From the NCBI GenBank assembly GCA_028753945.1, contig JAPNXP010000010.1, positions 6,203,042 through 6,267,041 on the forward strand: a stretch of DNA of 64,000 nt, read 5' to 3'. The notes beneath the pieces are model-generated. The model had not been told where the DNA came from. It saw only the letters and a program-made list of their open reading frames with translations, and made no database searches. The first letter of the stretch is position 1, and every line of letters starts with the position of its first letter. This document shows, piece after piece, positions 13,801-30,051 of the stretch. A program made the position numbers and the translations under genes. The stretch is from Hexactinellida sp. DTS-2022. Taxonomy: Eukaryota; Porifera; Hexactinellida.

Positions 13801-16800
13801 TTATAGCACATTCTACTAAACAAGAACCTTGTTAGTATAATATTGTACGCTTTTTGCGTACAATATATAGCACATTATACTACAGTGTACCTTCGTTAGG
13901 ATTTGGAATTCACTATATCCACCCATAAGATATTGAAACATTTGTCCTTTCTATTTATAGCACATTCTACTAAACAAGAACCTCGTTAGTATAATATTGT
14001 ACGCATTTTGCGTACATTATATAGCACATTATACTACAGTAGACCTTCGTTAGGATTCAGAATTCATTATATTCACCCATAAGATATTGAAACATTTGTC
14101 CTTTTAATATATAGCACATTCTACTAAACAAAAATCTTGTTAGTATAATATTGTACGCATTTTGCGTACAATATATAGCACATTATACTACAGTGTACCT
14201 TCGTTAGGATTCGGAATTCAATATATCCACCCATAAGATATTGAAACATTTGTCCTTTCTATTTATAGCACATTCTACTAAACAAGAACCTCGTTAGTAT
14301 AATATTGTACGCATTTTGCGTACATTATATAGCACATTATACTACAGTAGACCTTCGTTAGGATTCAGAATTCACTATATCCACCCATAACTTATAGAAA
14401 CATTTGTCCTTTCTATTTATAGCACATTCTACTAAACAAGAACCTTGTTAGTATAATATTGTACGCTTTTTGCGTACAATATATAGCACATTATACTACA
14501 GTAGACCTTCGTTAGGATTCGGAATTCATTAAATCCACCCATAACATATAGAAACATTTGTCCTTTCTATTTATAGCACATTCTACTAAACAAGAACAAT
14601 GTGGTATAATATTGTACGCATTTTGCGTACAATATATAGCACATTATACTACCGTAGACCTTCGTTAGGATTCGGAATTCATTATATTCACCCATAAGAT
14701 ATTGAAACCATTTATCCTTTCTATATAGTATAGCACATTCTACTAAACAAGAACCTTGTTAGTATAATATTGTACGCTTTTTGCGTACAATATATAGCAC
14801 ATTATACTACAGTAGACCTTCGTTAGGATTCGGAATTCATTAAATCCACCCATAACATATAGAAACATTTGTCCTTTCTATTTATAGCACATTCTACTAA
14901 ACAAGAACCTTGTTAGTATAATATTGTACGCTTTTTGCGTACAATATATAGCACATTATACTACAGTGTACCTTCGTTAGGATTCGGAATTCACTATATC
15001 CACCCATAAGATATTGAAACATTTGTTCTTTCTATTTATAGCACATTCTACTAAACAAGAACCTCGTTAGTATAATATTGTACGCATTTTGCGTACATTA
15101 TATAGCACATTATACTACAGTAGACCTTCGTTAGGATTCAGAATTCACTATATCCACCCATAACTTATAGAAACATTTGTCCTTTCTATTTATAGCACAT
15201 TCTACTAAACAAGAACCTTGTTAGTATAATATTGTGCGCTTTTTGCGTACAATATATAGCACATTATACTACAGTAGACCTTCGTTAGGATTCGGAATTC
15301 ATTAAATCCACCCATAACATATAGAAACATTTGTCCTTTCTATTTATAGCACATTCTACTAAACAAGAACCTTGTTAGTATAATATTGTACGCTTTTTGC
15401 GTACAATATATAGCACATTATACTACCGTAGACCTTCGTTAGGATTCGGAATTCATTATATTCACCCATAAGATATATAAACCATTTATTCTTTCTATTT
15501 ATTGCACATTCTACTAAACAAGAACCTTGTTAGTATAATATTGTACGCTTTTTGCGTACAATATATAGCACATTATACTACCGTAGACCTTCGTTAGGAT
15601 TCGGAATTCATTATATTCACCCATAAGATATTGAAACCATTTATCCTTTCTATTTATAGCACATTCTACTAAACAAGAACCTTGTTAGTATAATATTGTA
15701 CGCTTTTTGCGTACAATATATAGCACATTATACTACAGTAGACCTTCGTTAGGATTCGGAATTCATTAAATCCACCCATAACATATAGAAACATTTGTCC
15801 TTTCTATTTATAGCACATTCTACTAAACAAGAACCTTGTTAGTATAATATTGTACGCTTTTTGCGTACAATATATAGCACATTATACTACCGTAGACCTT
15901 CGTTAGGATTCGGAATTCATTATATTCACCCATAAGATATTGAAACCATTTATCCTTTCTATATAGTATAGCACATTCTACTAAACAAGAACCTTGTTAG
16001 TATAATATTGTACGCTTTTTGCGTACAATATATAGCACATTATACTACAGTAGACCTTCGTTAGGATTCGGAATTCATTAAATCCACCCATAACATATAG
16101 AAACATTTGTCCTTTCTATTTATAGCACATTCTACTAAACAAGAACCTTGTTAGTATAATATTGTACGCTTTTTGCGTACAATATATAGCACATTATACT
16201 ACAGTAGACCTTCGTTAGGATTCGGAATTCATTAAATCCACCCATAACATATAGAAACATTTGTCCTTTCTATTTATAGCACATTCTACTAAACAAGAAC
16301 CTTGTTAGTATAATATTGTACGCTTTTTGCGTACAATATATAGCACATTATACTACCGTAGACCTTCGTTAGGATTCGGAATTCATTATATTCACCCATA
16401 AGATATTGAAACCATTTATTCCTTCTATTTATTGCACATTCTACTAAACAAGAACCTTGTTAGTATAATATTGTACGCTTTTTGCGTACAATATATAGCA
16501 CATTATACTACCGTAGACCTTCGTTAGGATTCGGAATTCACTATATCCACCCATAAGATATTGAAACCATTTATTCTTTCTATTTATTGCACATTCTACT
16601 AAACAAGAACCTTGTTAGTATAATATTGTACGCATTTTGCGTACAATATATTGCACAGTAAACTACAGTAGACCTTCGTTAGGATTCAGAATTCACTATA
16701 TCCACCCATAACATATAGAAACATTTGTCCTTTCTATTTATAGCACATTCTACTAAACAAGAACCTTGTTAGTATAATATTGTACGCTTTTTGCGTACAA

Positions 16801-19800
16801 TATATAGCACATTATACTACCGTAGACCTTCGTTAGGATTCGGAATTCATTATATTCACCCATAAGATATTGAAACCATTTATTCCTTCTATTTATTGCA
16901 CATTCTACTAAACAAGAACCTTGTTAGTATAATATTGTACGCTTTTTGCGTACAATATATAGCACATTATACTACCGTAGACCTTCGTTAGGATTCGGAA
17001 TTCATTATATTCACCCATAAGCTATTGAAACCATTTATCCTTTCTATTTATAGCACATTCTACTAAACAAGAACCTTGTTAGTATAATATTGTACGCTTT
17101 TTGCGTACAATATATAGCACATTATACTACAGTAGACCTTTGTTAGGATTCGGAATTCATTAAATCCACCCATAACATATAGAAACATTTGTCCTTTCTA
17201 TTTATAGCACATTCTACTAAACAAGAACCTTGTTAGTATAATATTGTACGCTTTTTGCGTACAATATATAGCACATTATACTACCGTAGACCTTCGTTAG
17301 GATTCGGAATTCATTATATTCACCCATAAGATATTGAAACCATTTATCCTTTCTATATAGTATAGCACATTCTACTAAACAAGAACCTTGTTAGTATAAT
17401 ATTGTACGCTTTTTGCGTACAATATATAGCACATTATACTACAGTAGACCTTCGTTAGGATTCGGAATTCATTAAATCCACCCATAACATATAGAAACAT
17501 TTGTCCTTTCTATTTATAGCACATTCTACTAAACAAGAACCTTGTTAGTATAATATTGTACGCTTTTTGCGTACAATATATAGCACATTATACTACCGTA
17601 GACCTTCGTTAGGATTCGGAATTCACTATATCCACCCATAAGATATTGAAACATTTGTCCTTTCTATTTATAGCACATTCTACTAAACAAGAACCTCGTT
17701 AGTATAATATTGTACGCATTTTGCGTACATTATATAGCACATTATACTACAGTAGACCTTCGTTAGGATTCAGAATTCACTATATCCACCCATAACTTAT
17801 AGAAACATTTGTCCTTTCTATTTATAGCACATTCTACTAAACAAGAACCTTGTTAGTATAATATTGTACGCTTTTTCCGTACAATATATAGCACATTATA
17901 CTACAGTAGACCTTCGTTAGGATTCGGAATTCATTAAATCCACCCATAACATATAGAAACATTTGTCCTTTCTATTTATAGCACATTCTACTAAACAAGA
18001 ACCTTGTTAGTATAATATTGTACGCTTTTTGCGTACAATATATAGCACATTATACTACAGTAGACCTTCGTTAGGATTCGGAATTCATTAAATCCACCCA
18101 TAACATATAGAAACATTTGTCCTTTCTATTTATAGCACATTCTACTAAACAAGAACCTTGTTAGTATAATATTGTACGCTTTTTGCGTACAATATATAGC
18201 ACATTATACTACAGTAGACCTTCGTTAGGATTCGGAATTCATTAAATCCACCCATAACATATAGAAACATTTGTCCTTTCTATTTATAGCACATTCTACT
18301 AAACAAGAACCTTGTTAGTATAATATTGTACGCTTTTTGCGTACAATATATAGCACATTATACTACAGTGTACCTTCGTTAGGATTCGGAATTCACTATA
18401 TCCACCCATAAGATATTGAAACATTTGTCCTTTCTATTTATAGCACATTCTACTAAACAAGAACCTCGTTAGTATAATATTGTACGCATTTTGCGTACAT
18501 TATATAGCACATTATACTACAGTAGACCTTCGTTAGGATTCAGAATTCACTATATCCACCCATAAGATATTGAAACCATTTATCCTTTCTATATAGTATA
18601 GCACATTCTACTAAACAAGAACCTTGTTAGTATAATATTGTACGCTTTTTGCGTACAATATATAGCACATTATACTACAGTAGACCTTCGTTAGGATTCG
18701 GAATTCATTAAATCCACCCATAACATATAGAAACATTTGTCCTTTCTATTTATAGCACATTCTACTAAACAAGAACCTTGTTAGTATAATATTGTACGCT
18801 TTTTGCGTACAATATATAGCACATTATACTACAGTGTACCTTCGTTAGGATTCGGAATTCACTATATCCACCCATAAGATATTGAAACATTTGTCCTTTC
18901 TATTTATAGCACATTCTACTAAACAAGAACCTCGTTAGTATAATATTGTACGCATTTTGCGTACATTATATAGCACATTATACTACAGTAGACCTTCGTT
19001 AGGATTCAGAATTCACTATATCCACCCATAACTTATAGAAACATTTGTCCTTTCTATTTATAGCACATTCTACTAAACAAGAACCTCGTTAGTATAATAT
19101 TGTACGCATTTTGCGTACATTATATAGCACATTATACTACAGTAGACCTTCGTTAGGATTCAGAATTCATTATATTCACCCATAAGATATTGAAACCATT
19201 TATTCTTTCTATTTATTGCACATTCTACTAAACAAGAACCTTGTTAGTATAATATTGTACGCTTTTTGCGTACAATATATAGCACATTATACTACCGTAG
19301 ACCTTCGTTAGGATTCGGAATTCATTATATTCACCCATAAGCTATTGAAACCATTTATCCTTTCTATTTATAGCACATTCTACTAAACAAGAACCTCGTT
19401 AGTATAATATTGTACGCATTTTGCGTACATTATATAGCACATTATACTACAGTAGACCTTCGTTAGGATTCAGAATTCATTATATTCACCCATAAGATAT
19501 TGAAACATTTGTCCTTTTAATATATAGCACATTCTACTAAACAAAAATCTTGTTAGTATAATATTGTACGCATTTTGCGTACAATATATAGCACATTATA
19601 CTACAGTGTACCTTCGTTAGGATTCGGAATTCATTAAATCCACCCATAACATATAGAAACATTTGTCCTTTCTATTTATAGCACATTCTACTAAACAAGA
19701 ACCTTGTTAGTATAATATTGTACGCTTTTTGCGTACAATATATAGCACATTATACTACAGTAGACCTTCGTTAGGATTCGGAATTCATTATATTCACCCA

Positions 19801-22800
19801 TAAGATATTGAAACCATTTATTCTTTCTATTTATTGCACATTCTACTAAACAAGAACCTTGTTGGTATAATATTGTACGCTTTTTGCGTACAATATATAG
19901 CACATTATACTACAGTAGACCTTCGTTAGGATTCAGAATTCACTATATCCACCCATAACTTATAGAAACATTTGTCCTTTCTATTTATAGCACATTCTAC
20001 TAAACAAGAACCTTGTTAGTATAATATTGTACGCTTTTTGCGTACAATATATAGCACATTATACTACAGTAGACCTTCGTTAGGATTCGGAATTCATTAA
20101 ATCCACCCATAACATATAGAAACATTTGTCCTTTCTATTTATAGCACATTCTACTAAACAAGAACAATGTGGTATAATATTGTACGCATTTTGCGTACAA
20201 TATATAGCACATTATACTACCGTAGACCTTCGTTAGGATTCGGAATTCATTATATTCACCCATAAGATATTGAAACCATTTATCCTTTCTATATAGTATA
20301 GCACATTCTACTAAACAAGAACCTTGTTAGTATAATATTGTACGCTTTTTGCGTACAATATATAGCACATTATACTACAGTAGACCTTCGTTAGGATTCG
20401 GAATTCATTAAATCCACCCATCACATATAGAAACATTTGTCCTTTCTATTTATAGCACATTCTACTAAACAAGAACCTTGTTAGTATAATATTGTACGCT
20501 TTTTGCGTACAATATATAGCACATTATACTACAGTGTACCTTCGTTAGGATTCGGAATTCACTATATCCACCCATAATATATTGAAACATTTGTCCTTTC
20601 TATTTATAGCACATTCTACTAAACAAGAACCTCGTTAGTATAATATTGTACGCATTTTGCGTACATTATATAGCACATTATACTACAGTAGACCTTCGTT
20701 AGGATTCAGAATTCACTATATCCACCCATAACTTATAGAAACATTTGTCCTTTCTATTTATAGCACATTCTACTAAACAAGAACCTCGTTAGTATAATAT
20801 TGTACGCATTTTGCGTACATTATATAGCACATTATACTACAGTAGACCTTCGTTAGGATTCAGAATTCACTATATCCACCCATAACTTATAGAAACATTT
20901 GTCCTTTCTATTTATAGCACATTCTACTAAACAAGAACCTTGTTAGTATAATATTGTACGCTTTTTGCGTACAATATATAGCACATTATACTACAGTGTA
21001 CCTTCGTTAGGATTCGGAATTCACTATATCCACCCATAAGATATTGAAACATTTGTCCTTTCTATTTATAGCACATTCTACTAAACAAGAACCTCGTTAG
21101 TATAATATTGTACGCATTTTGCGTACATTATATAGCACATTATACTACAGTAGACCTTCGTTAGGATTCAGAATTCACTATATCCACCCATAACTTATAG
21201 AAACATTTGTCCTTTCTATTTATAGCACATTCTACTAAACAAGAACCTTGTTAGTATAATATTGTACGCTTTTTGCGTACAATATATAGCACATTATACT
21301 ACAGTAGACCTTCGTTAGGATTCGGAATTCATTAAATCCACCCATAACATATAGAAACATTTGTCCTTTCTATTTATAGCACATTCTACTAAACAAGAAC
21401 AATGTGGTATAATATTGTACGCATTTTGCGTACAATATATAGCACATTATACTACCGTAGACCTTCGTTAGGATTCGGAATTCATTATATTCACCCATAA
21501 GATATTGAAACCATTTATCCTTTCTATATAGTATAGCACATTCTACTAAACAAGAACCTTGTTAGTATAATATTGTACGCTTTTTGCGTACAATATATAG
21601 CACATTATACTACAGTAGACCTTCGTTAGGATTCGGAATTCATTAAATCCACCCATAACATATAGAAACATTTGTCCTTTCTATTTATAGCACATTCTAC
21701 TAAACAAGAACCTTGTTAGTATAATATTGTACGCTTTTTGCGTACAATATATAGCACATTATACTACAGTGTACCTTCGTTAGGATTCGGAATTCACTAT
21801 ATCCACCCATAAGATATTGAAACATTTGTCCTTTCTATTTATAGCACATTCTACTAAACAAGAACCTCGTTAGTATAATATTGTACGCATTTTGCGTACA
21901 TTATATAGCACATTATACTACAGTAGACCTTCGTTAGGATTCAGAATTCACTATATCCACCCATAACTTATAGAAACATTTTTCCTTTCTATTTATAGCA
22001 CATTCTACTAAACAAGAACCTTGTTAGTATAATATTGTACGCTTTTTGCGTACAATATATAGCACATTATACTACAGTAGACCTTCGTTAGGATTCGGAA
22101 TTCATTAAATCCACCCATAACATATAGAAACATTTGTCCTTTCTATTTATAGCACATTCTACTAAACAAGAACCTTGTTAGTATAATATTGTACACTTTT
22201 TGCGTACAATATATAGCACATTATACTACAGTGTACCTTCGTTAGGATTCGGAATTCACTATATCCACCCATAAGATATTGAAACATTTGTCCTTTCTAT
22301 TTATAGCACATTCTACTAAACAAGAACCTCGTTAGTATAATATTGTACGCATTTTGCGTACATTATATAGCACATTATACTACAGTAGACCTTCGTTAGG
22401 ATTCAGAATTCATTATATTCACCCATAAGATATTGAAACATTTGTCCTTTTAATATATAGCACATTCTACTAAACAAAAATCTTGTTAGTATAATATTGT
22501 ACGCATTTTGCGTACAATATATAGCACATTATACTACAGTGTACCTTCGTTAGTATTCGGAATTCAATATATCCACCCATAAGATATTGAAACATTTGTC
22601 CTTTCTATTTATAGCACATTCTACTAAACAAGAACCTCGTTAGTATAATATTGTACGCATTTTGCGTACATTATATAGCACATTATACTACAGTAGACCT
22701 TCGTTAGGATTCAGAATTCACTATATCGACCCATAACTTATAGAAACATTTGTCCTTTCTATTTATAGCACATTCTACTAAACAAGAACCTTGTTAGTAT

Positions 22801-25800
22801 AATATTGTACGCTTTTTGCGTACAATATATAGCACATTATACTACAGTGTACCTTCGTTAGGATTCGGAATTCACTATATCCACCCATAAGATATTGAAA
22901 CATTTGTCCTTTCTATTTATAGCACATTCTACTAAACAAGAACCTCGTTAGTATAATATTGTACGCATTTTGCGTACATTATATAGCACATTATACTACA
23001 GTAGACCTTCGTTAGGATTCAGAATTCATTATATTCACCCATAAGATATTGAAACATTTGTCCTTTTAATATATAGCACATTCTACTAAACAAAAATCTT
23101 GTTAGTATAATATTGTACGCATTTTGCGTACAATATATAGCACATTATACTACAGTGTACCTTCGTTAGGATTCGGAATTCAATATATCCACCCATAAGA
23201 TATTGAAACATTTGTCCTTTCTATTTATAGCACATTCTACTAAACAAGAACCTCGTTAGTATAATATTGTACGCATTTTGCGTACATTATATAGCACATT
23301 ATACTACAGTAGACCTTCGTTAGGATTCAGAATTCACTATATCCACCCATAACTTATAGAAACATTTGTCCTTTCTATTTATAGCACATTCTACTAAACA
23401 AGAACCTTGTTAGTATAATATTGTACGCTTTTTGCGTACAATATATAGCACATTATACTACAGTAAACCTTCGTTAGGATTCGGAATTCATTAAATCCAC
23501 CCATAACATATAGAAACATTTGTCCTTTCTATTTATAGCACATTCTACTAAACAAGAACAATGTGGTATAATATTGTACGCATTTTGCGTACAATATATA
23601 GCACATTATACTACCGTAGACCTTCGTTAGGATTCGGAATTCATTATATTCACCCATAAGATATTGAAACCATTTATCCTTTCTATATAGTATAGCACAT
23701 TCTACTAAACAAGAACCTTGTTAGTATAATATTGTACGCTTTTTGCGTACAATATATAGCACATTATACTACAGTAGACCTTCGTTAGGATTCGGAATTC
23801 ATTAAATCCACCCATAACATATAGAAACATTTGTCCTTTCTATTTATAGCACATTCTACTAAACAAGAACCTTGTTAGTATAATATTGTACGCTTTTTGC
23901 GTACAATATATAGCACATTATACTACAGTGTACCTTCGTTAGGATTCGGAATTCACTATATCCACCCATAAGATATTGAAACATTTGTCCTTTCTATTTA
24001 TAGCACATTCTACTAAACAAGAACCTCGTTAGTATAATATTGTACGCATTTTGCGTACATTATATAGCACATTATACTACAGTAGACCTTCGTTAGGATT
24101 CAGAATTCACTATATCCACCCATAACTTATAGAAACATTTGTCCTTTCTATTTATAGCACATTCTACTAAACAAGAACCTTGTTAGTATAATATTGTACG
24201 CTTTTTGCGTACAATATATAGCACATTATACTACAGTAGACCTTCGTTAGGATTCGGAATTCATTAAATCCACCCATAACATATAGAAACATTTGTCCTT
24301 TCTATTTATAGCACATTCTACTAAACAAGAACCTTGTTAGTATAATATTGTACGCTTTTTGCGTACAATATATAGCACATTATACTACCGTAGACCTTCG
24401 TTAGGATTCGGAATTCATTATATTCACCCATAAGATATTGAAACCATTTATCCTTTCTATATAGTATAGCACATTCTACTAAACAAGAACCTTGTTAGTA
24501 TAATATTGTACGCTTTTTGCGTACAATATATAGCACATTATACTACAGTAGACCTTCGTTAGGATTCGGAATTCATTAAATCCACCCATAACATATAGAA
24601 ACATTTGTCCTTTCTATTTATAGCACATTCTACTAAACAAGAACCTTGTTAGTATAATATTGTACGCTTTTTGCGTACAATATATAGCACATTATACTAC
24701 CGTAGACCTTCGTTAGGATTCGGAATTCATTATATTCACCCATAAGATATTGAAACCATTTATCCTTTCTATATAGTATAGCACATTCTACTAAACAAGA
24801 ACCTTGTTAGTATAATATTGTACGCTTTTTGCGTACAATATATAGCACATTATACTACAGTAGACCTTCGTTAGGATTCGGAATTCATTAAATCCACCCA
24901 TAACATATAGAAACATTTGTCCTTTCTATTTATAGCACATTCTACTAAACAAGAACCTTGTTAGTATAATATTGTACGCTTTTTGCGTACAATATATAGC
25001 ACATTATACTACAGTGTACCTTCGTTAGGATTCGGAATTCACTATATCCACCCATAAGATATTGAAACATTTGTCCTTTCTATTTATAGCACATTCTACT
25101 AAACAAGAACCTCGTTAGTATAATATTGTACGCATTTTGCGTACATTATATAGCACATTATACTACAGTAGACCTTCGTTAGAATTCAGAATTCACTATA
25201 TCCACCCATAACTTATAGAAACATTTGTCCTTTCTATTTATAGCACATTCTACTAAACAAGAACCTTGTTAGTATAATATTGTACGCTTTTTGCGTACAA
25301 TATATAGCACATTATACTACAGTAGACCTTCGTTAGGATTCGGAATTCATTAAATCCACCCATAACATATAGAAACATTTGTCCTTTCTATTTATAGCAC
25401 ATTCTACTAAACAAGAACCTTGTTAGTATAATATTGTACGCTTTTTGCGTACAATATATAGCACATTATACTACAGTAGACCTTCGTTAGGATTCGGAAT
25501 TCATTAAATCCACCCATAACATATAGAAACATTTGTCCTTTCTATTTATAGCACATTCTACTAAACAAGAACCTTGTTAGTATAATATTGTACGCTTTTT
25601 GCGTACAATATATAGCACATTATACTACAGTAGACCTTCGTTAGGATTCGGAATTCATTAAATCCACCCATAACATATAGAAACATTTGTCCATTCTATT
25701 TATAGCACATTCTACTAAACAAGAACCTTGTTAGTATAATATTGTACGCTTTTTGCGTACAATATATAGCACATTATACTACAGTGTACCTTCGTTAGGA

Positions 25801-28800
25801 TTCGGAATTCACTATATCCACCCATAAGATATTGAAACATTTGTCCTTTCTATTTATAGCACATTCTACTAAACAAGAACCTCGTTAGTATAATATTGTA
25901 CGCATTTTGCGTACATTATATAGCACATTATACTACAGTAGACCTTCGTTAGGATTCAGAATTCATTATATTCACCCATAAGATATTGAAACATTTGTCC
26001 TTTTAATATATAGCACATTCTACTAAACAAAAATCTTGTTAGTATAATATTGTACGCATTTTGCGTACAATATATAGCACATTATACTACAGTGTACCTT
26101 CGTTAGGATTCGGAATTCAATATATCCACCCATAAGATATTGAAACATTTGTCCTTTCTATTTATAGCACATTCTACTAAACAAGAACCTCGTTAGTATA
26201 ATATTGTACGCATTTTGCGTACATTATATAGCACATTATACTACAGTAGACCTTCGTTAGGATTCAGAATTCACTATATCCACCCATAACTTATAGAAAC
26301 ATTTGTCCTTTCTATTTATAGCACATTCTACTAAACAAGAACCTTGTTAGTATAATATTGTACGCTTTTTGCGTACAATATATAGCACATTATACTACAG
26401 TGTACCTTCGTTAGGATTCGGAATTCACTATATCCACCCATAAGATATTGAAACATTTGTCCTTTCTATTTATAGCACATTCTACTAAACAAGAACCTCG
26501 TTAGTATAATATTGTACGCATTTTGCGTACATTATATAGCACATTATACTACAGTAGACCTTCGTTAGGATTCAGAATTCACTATATCCACCCATAACTT
26601 ATAGAAACATTTGTCCTTTCTATTTATAGCACATTCTACTAAACAAGAACCTTGTTAGTATAATATTGTACGCTTTTTGCGTACAATATATAGCACATTA
26701 TACTACAGTAGACCTTCGTTAGGATTCGGAATTCATTAAATCCACCCATAACATATAGAAACATTTGTCCTTTCTATTTATAGCACATTCTACTAAACAA
26801 GAACCTTGTTAGTATAATATTGTACGCTTTTTGCGTACAATATATAGCACATTATACTACCGTAGACCTTCGTTAGGATTCGGAATTCATTATATTCACC
26901 CATAAGATATTGAAACCATTTATCCTTTCTATTTATAGCACATTCTACTAAACAAGAACCTTGTTAGTATAATATTGTACGCTTTTTGCGTACAATATAT
27001 AGCACATTATACTACAGTAGACCTTCGTTAGGATTCGGAATTCATTAAATCCACCCATAACATATAGAAACATTTGTCCTTTCTATTTATAGCACATTCT
27101 ACTAAACAAGAACCTTGTTAGTATAATATTGTACGCTTTTTGCGTACAATATATAGCACATTATACTACCGTAGACCTTCGTTAGGATTCGGAATTCATT
27201 ATATTCACCCATAAGATATTGAAACCATTTATCCTTTCTATATAGTATAGCACATTCTACTAAACAAGAACCTTGTTAGTATAATATTGTACGCTTTTTG
27301 CGTACAATATATAGCACATTATACTACAGTAGACCTTCGTTAGGATTCGGAATTCATTAAATCCACCCATAACATATAGAAACATTTGTCCTTTCTATTT
27401 ATAGCACATTCTACTAAACAAGAACCTTGTTAGTATAATATTGTACGCTTTTTGCGTACAATATATAGCACATTATACTACAGTGTACCTTCGTTAGGAT
27501 TCGGAATTCACTATATCCACCCATAAGATATTGAAACATTTGTCCTTTCTATTTATAGCACATTCTACTAAACAAGAACCTCGTTAGTATAATATTGTAC
27601 GCATTTTGCGTACATTATATAGCACATTATACTACAGTAGACCTTCGTTAGGATTCAGAATTCACTATATCCACCCATAACTTATAGAAACATTTGTCCT
27701 TTCTATTTATAGCACATTCTACTAAACAAGAACCTTGTTAGTATAATATTGTACGCTTTTTGCGTACAATATATAGCACATTATACTACAGTAGACCTTC
27801 GTAGGATTCGGAATTCATTAAATCCACCCATAACATATAGAAACATTTGTCCTTTCTATTTATAGCACATTCTACTAAACAAGAACCTTGTTAGTATAAT
27901 ATTGTACGCTTTTTGCGTACAATATATAGCACATTATACTACCGTAGACCTTCGTTAGGATTCGGAATTCATTATATTCACCCATAAGATATTGAAACCA
28001 TTTATCCTTTCTATATAGTATAGCACATTCTACTAAACAAGAACCTTGTTAGTATAATATTGTACGCTTTTTGCGTACAATATATAGCACATTATACTAC
28101 AGTAGACCTTCGTTAGGATTCGGAATTCATTAAATCCACCCATAACATATAGAAACATTTGTCCTTTCTATTTATAGCACATTCTACTAAACAAGAACCT
28201 TGTTAGTATAATATTGTACGCTTTTTGCGTACAATATATAGCACATTATACTACAGTAGACCTTCGTTAGGATTCGGAATTCATTAAATCCACCCATAAC
28301 ATATAGAAACATTTGTCCTTTCTATTTATAGCACATTCTACTAAACAAGAACCTTGTTAGTATAATATTGTACGCTTTTTGCGTACAATATATAGCACAT
28401 TATACTACCGTAGACCTTCGTTAGGATTCGGAATTCATTATATTCACCCATAAGATATTGAAACCATTTATTCTTTCTATTTATTGCACATTCTACTAAA
28501 CAAGAACCTTGTTAGTATAATATTGTACGCATTTTGCGTACAATATATTGCACAGTAAACTACAGTAGACCTTCGTTAGGATTCAGAATTCACTATATCC
28601 ACCCATAAGATATTGAAACCATTTATTCTTTCTATTTATTGCACATTCTACTAAACAAGAACCTTGTTAGTATAATATTGTACGCATTTTGCGTACAATA
28701 TATTGCACAGTAAACTACAGTAGACCTTCGTTAGGATTCAGAATTCACTATATCCACCCATAACATATAGAAACATTTGTCCTTTCTATTTATAGCACAT

Positions 28801-29935
28801 TCTACTAAACAAGAACCTTGTTAGTATAATATTGTACGCTTTTTGCGTACAATATATAGCACATTATACTACAGTAGACCTTCGTTAGGATTCAGAATTC
28901 ATTAAATCCACCCATAACATATAGAAACATTTGTCCTTTCTATTTATAGCACATTCTACTAAACAAGAACAATGTGGTATAATATTGTACGCATTTTGCG
29001 TACAATATATAGCACATTATACTACAGTAGACCTTCGTTAGGATTCAGAATTCATTAAATCCACCATAACATATAGAAACATTTGTCCTTTCTATTTATA
29101 GCACATTCTACTAAACAAGAACCTTGTTAGTATAATATTGTACGCTTTTTGCGTACAATATATAGCACATTATACTACAGTGTACCTTCGTTAGGATTCG
29201 GAATTCACTATATCCACCCATAAGATATTGAAACATTTGTCCTTTCTATTTATAGCACATTCTACTAAACAAGAACCTCGTTAGTATAATATTGTACGCA
29301 TTTTGCGTACATTATATAGCACATTATACTACAGTAGACCTTCGTTAGGATTCAGAATTCACTATATCCACCCATAACTTATAGAAACATTTGTCCTTTC
29401 TATTTATAGCACATTCTACTAAACAAGAACCTTGTTAGTATAATATTGTACGCTTTTTGCGTACAATATATAGCACATTATACTACAGTAGACCTTCGTT
29501 AGGATTCGGAATTCATTAAATCCACCCATAACATATAGAAACATTTGTCCTTTCTATTTATAGCACATTCTACTAAACAAGAACCTTGTTAGTATAATAT
29601 TGTACGCTTTTTGCGTACAATATATACCACATTATACTACCGTAGACCTTCGTTAGGATTCGGAATTCATTATATTCACCCATAAGATATTGAAACCATT
29701 TATCCTTTCTATATAGTATAGCACATTCTACTAAACAAGAACCTTGTTAGTATAATATTGTACGCTTTTTGCGTACAATATATAGCACATTATACTACAG
29801 TAGACCTTCGTTAGGATTCGGAATTCATTAAATCCACCCATAACATATAGAAACATTTGTCCTTTCTATTTATAGCACATTCTACTAAACAAGAACCTTG
29901 TTAGTATAATATTGTACGCTTTTTGCGTACAATAT

Positions 29936-30051
29936 CCCTCGGCTGGCTTGGGGTAAAAGGTATAAATAGAAAAACCCCACTTTCACTTTCACTTTCAATT
30001 GAAATTCAATTAACTTTCAGTTTCAATTTTACATTCCTAGCCAGACGAGGG
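29936..30051. mobile_element. 116-bp inverted-repeat element inserted in the satellite
   Basis: The satellite is interrupted once, just after the right hairpin arm. The insert begins CCCTCGGCTGGCT and ends AGCCAGACGAGGG, which are inverted repeats matching at 12 of 13 positions. Flanking ATAT at 29932-29935 and 30052-30055 is a 4-bp target duplication relative to uninterrupted monomers, though the AT-repeat context leaves the exact register open. The interior has CACTTT/CTTTCA runs and no coding capacity. A diverged relative in reverse orientation lies near 61660-61740. The superfamily is not determined. Confidence 0.85.

Noticed and set aside
19691-19903. 70-aa open frame inside the satellite
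   Set aside because: It is a translation of satellite monomers that happens to lack stops; no gene features.
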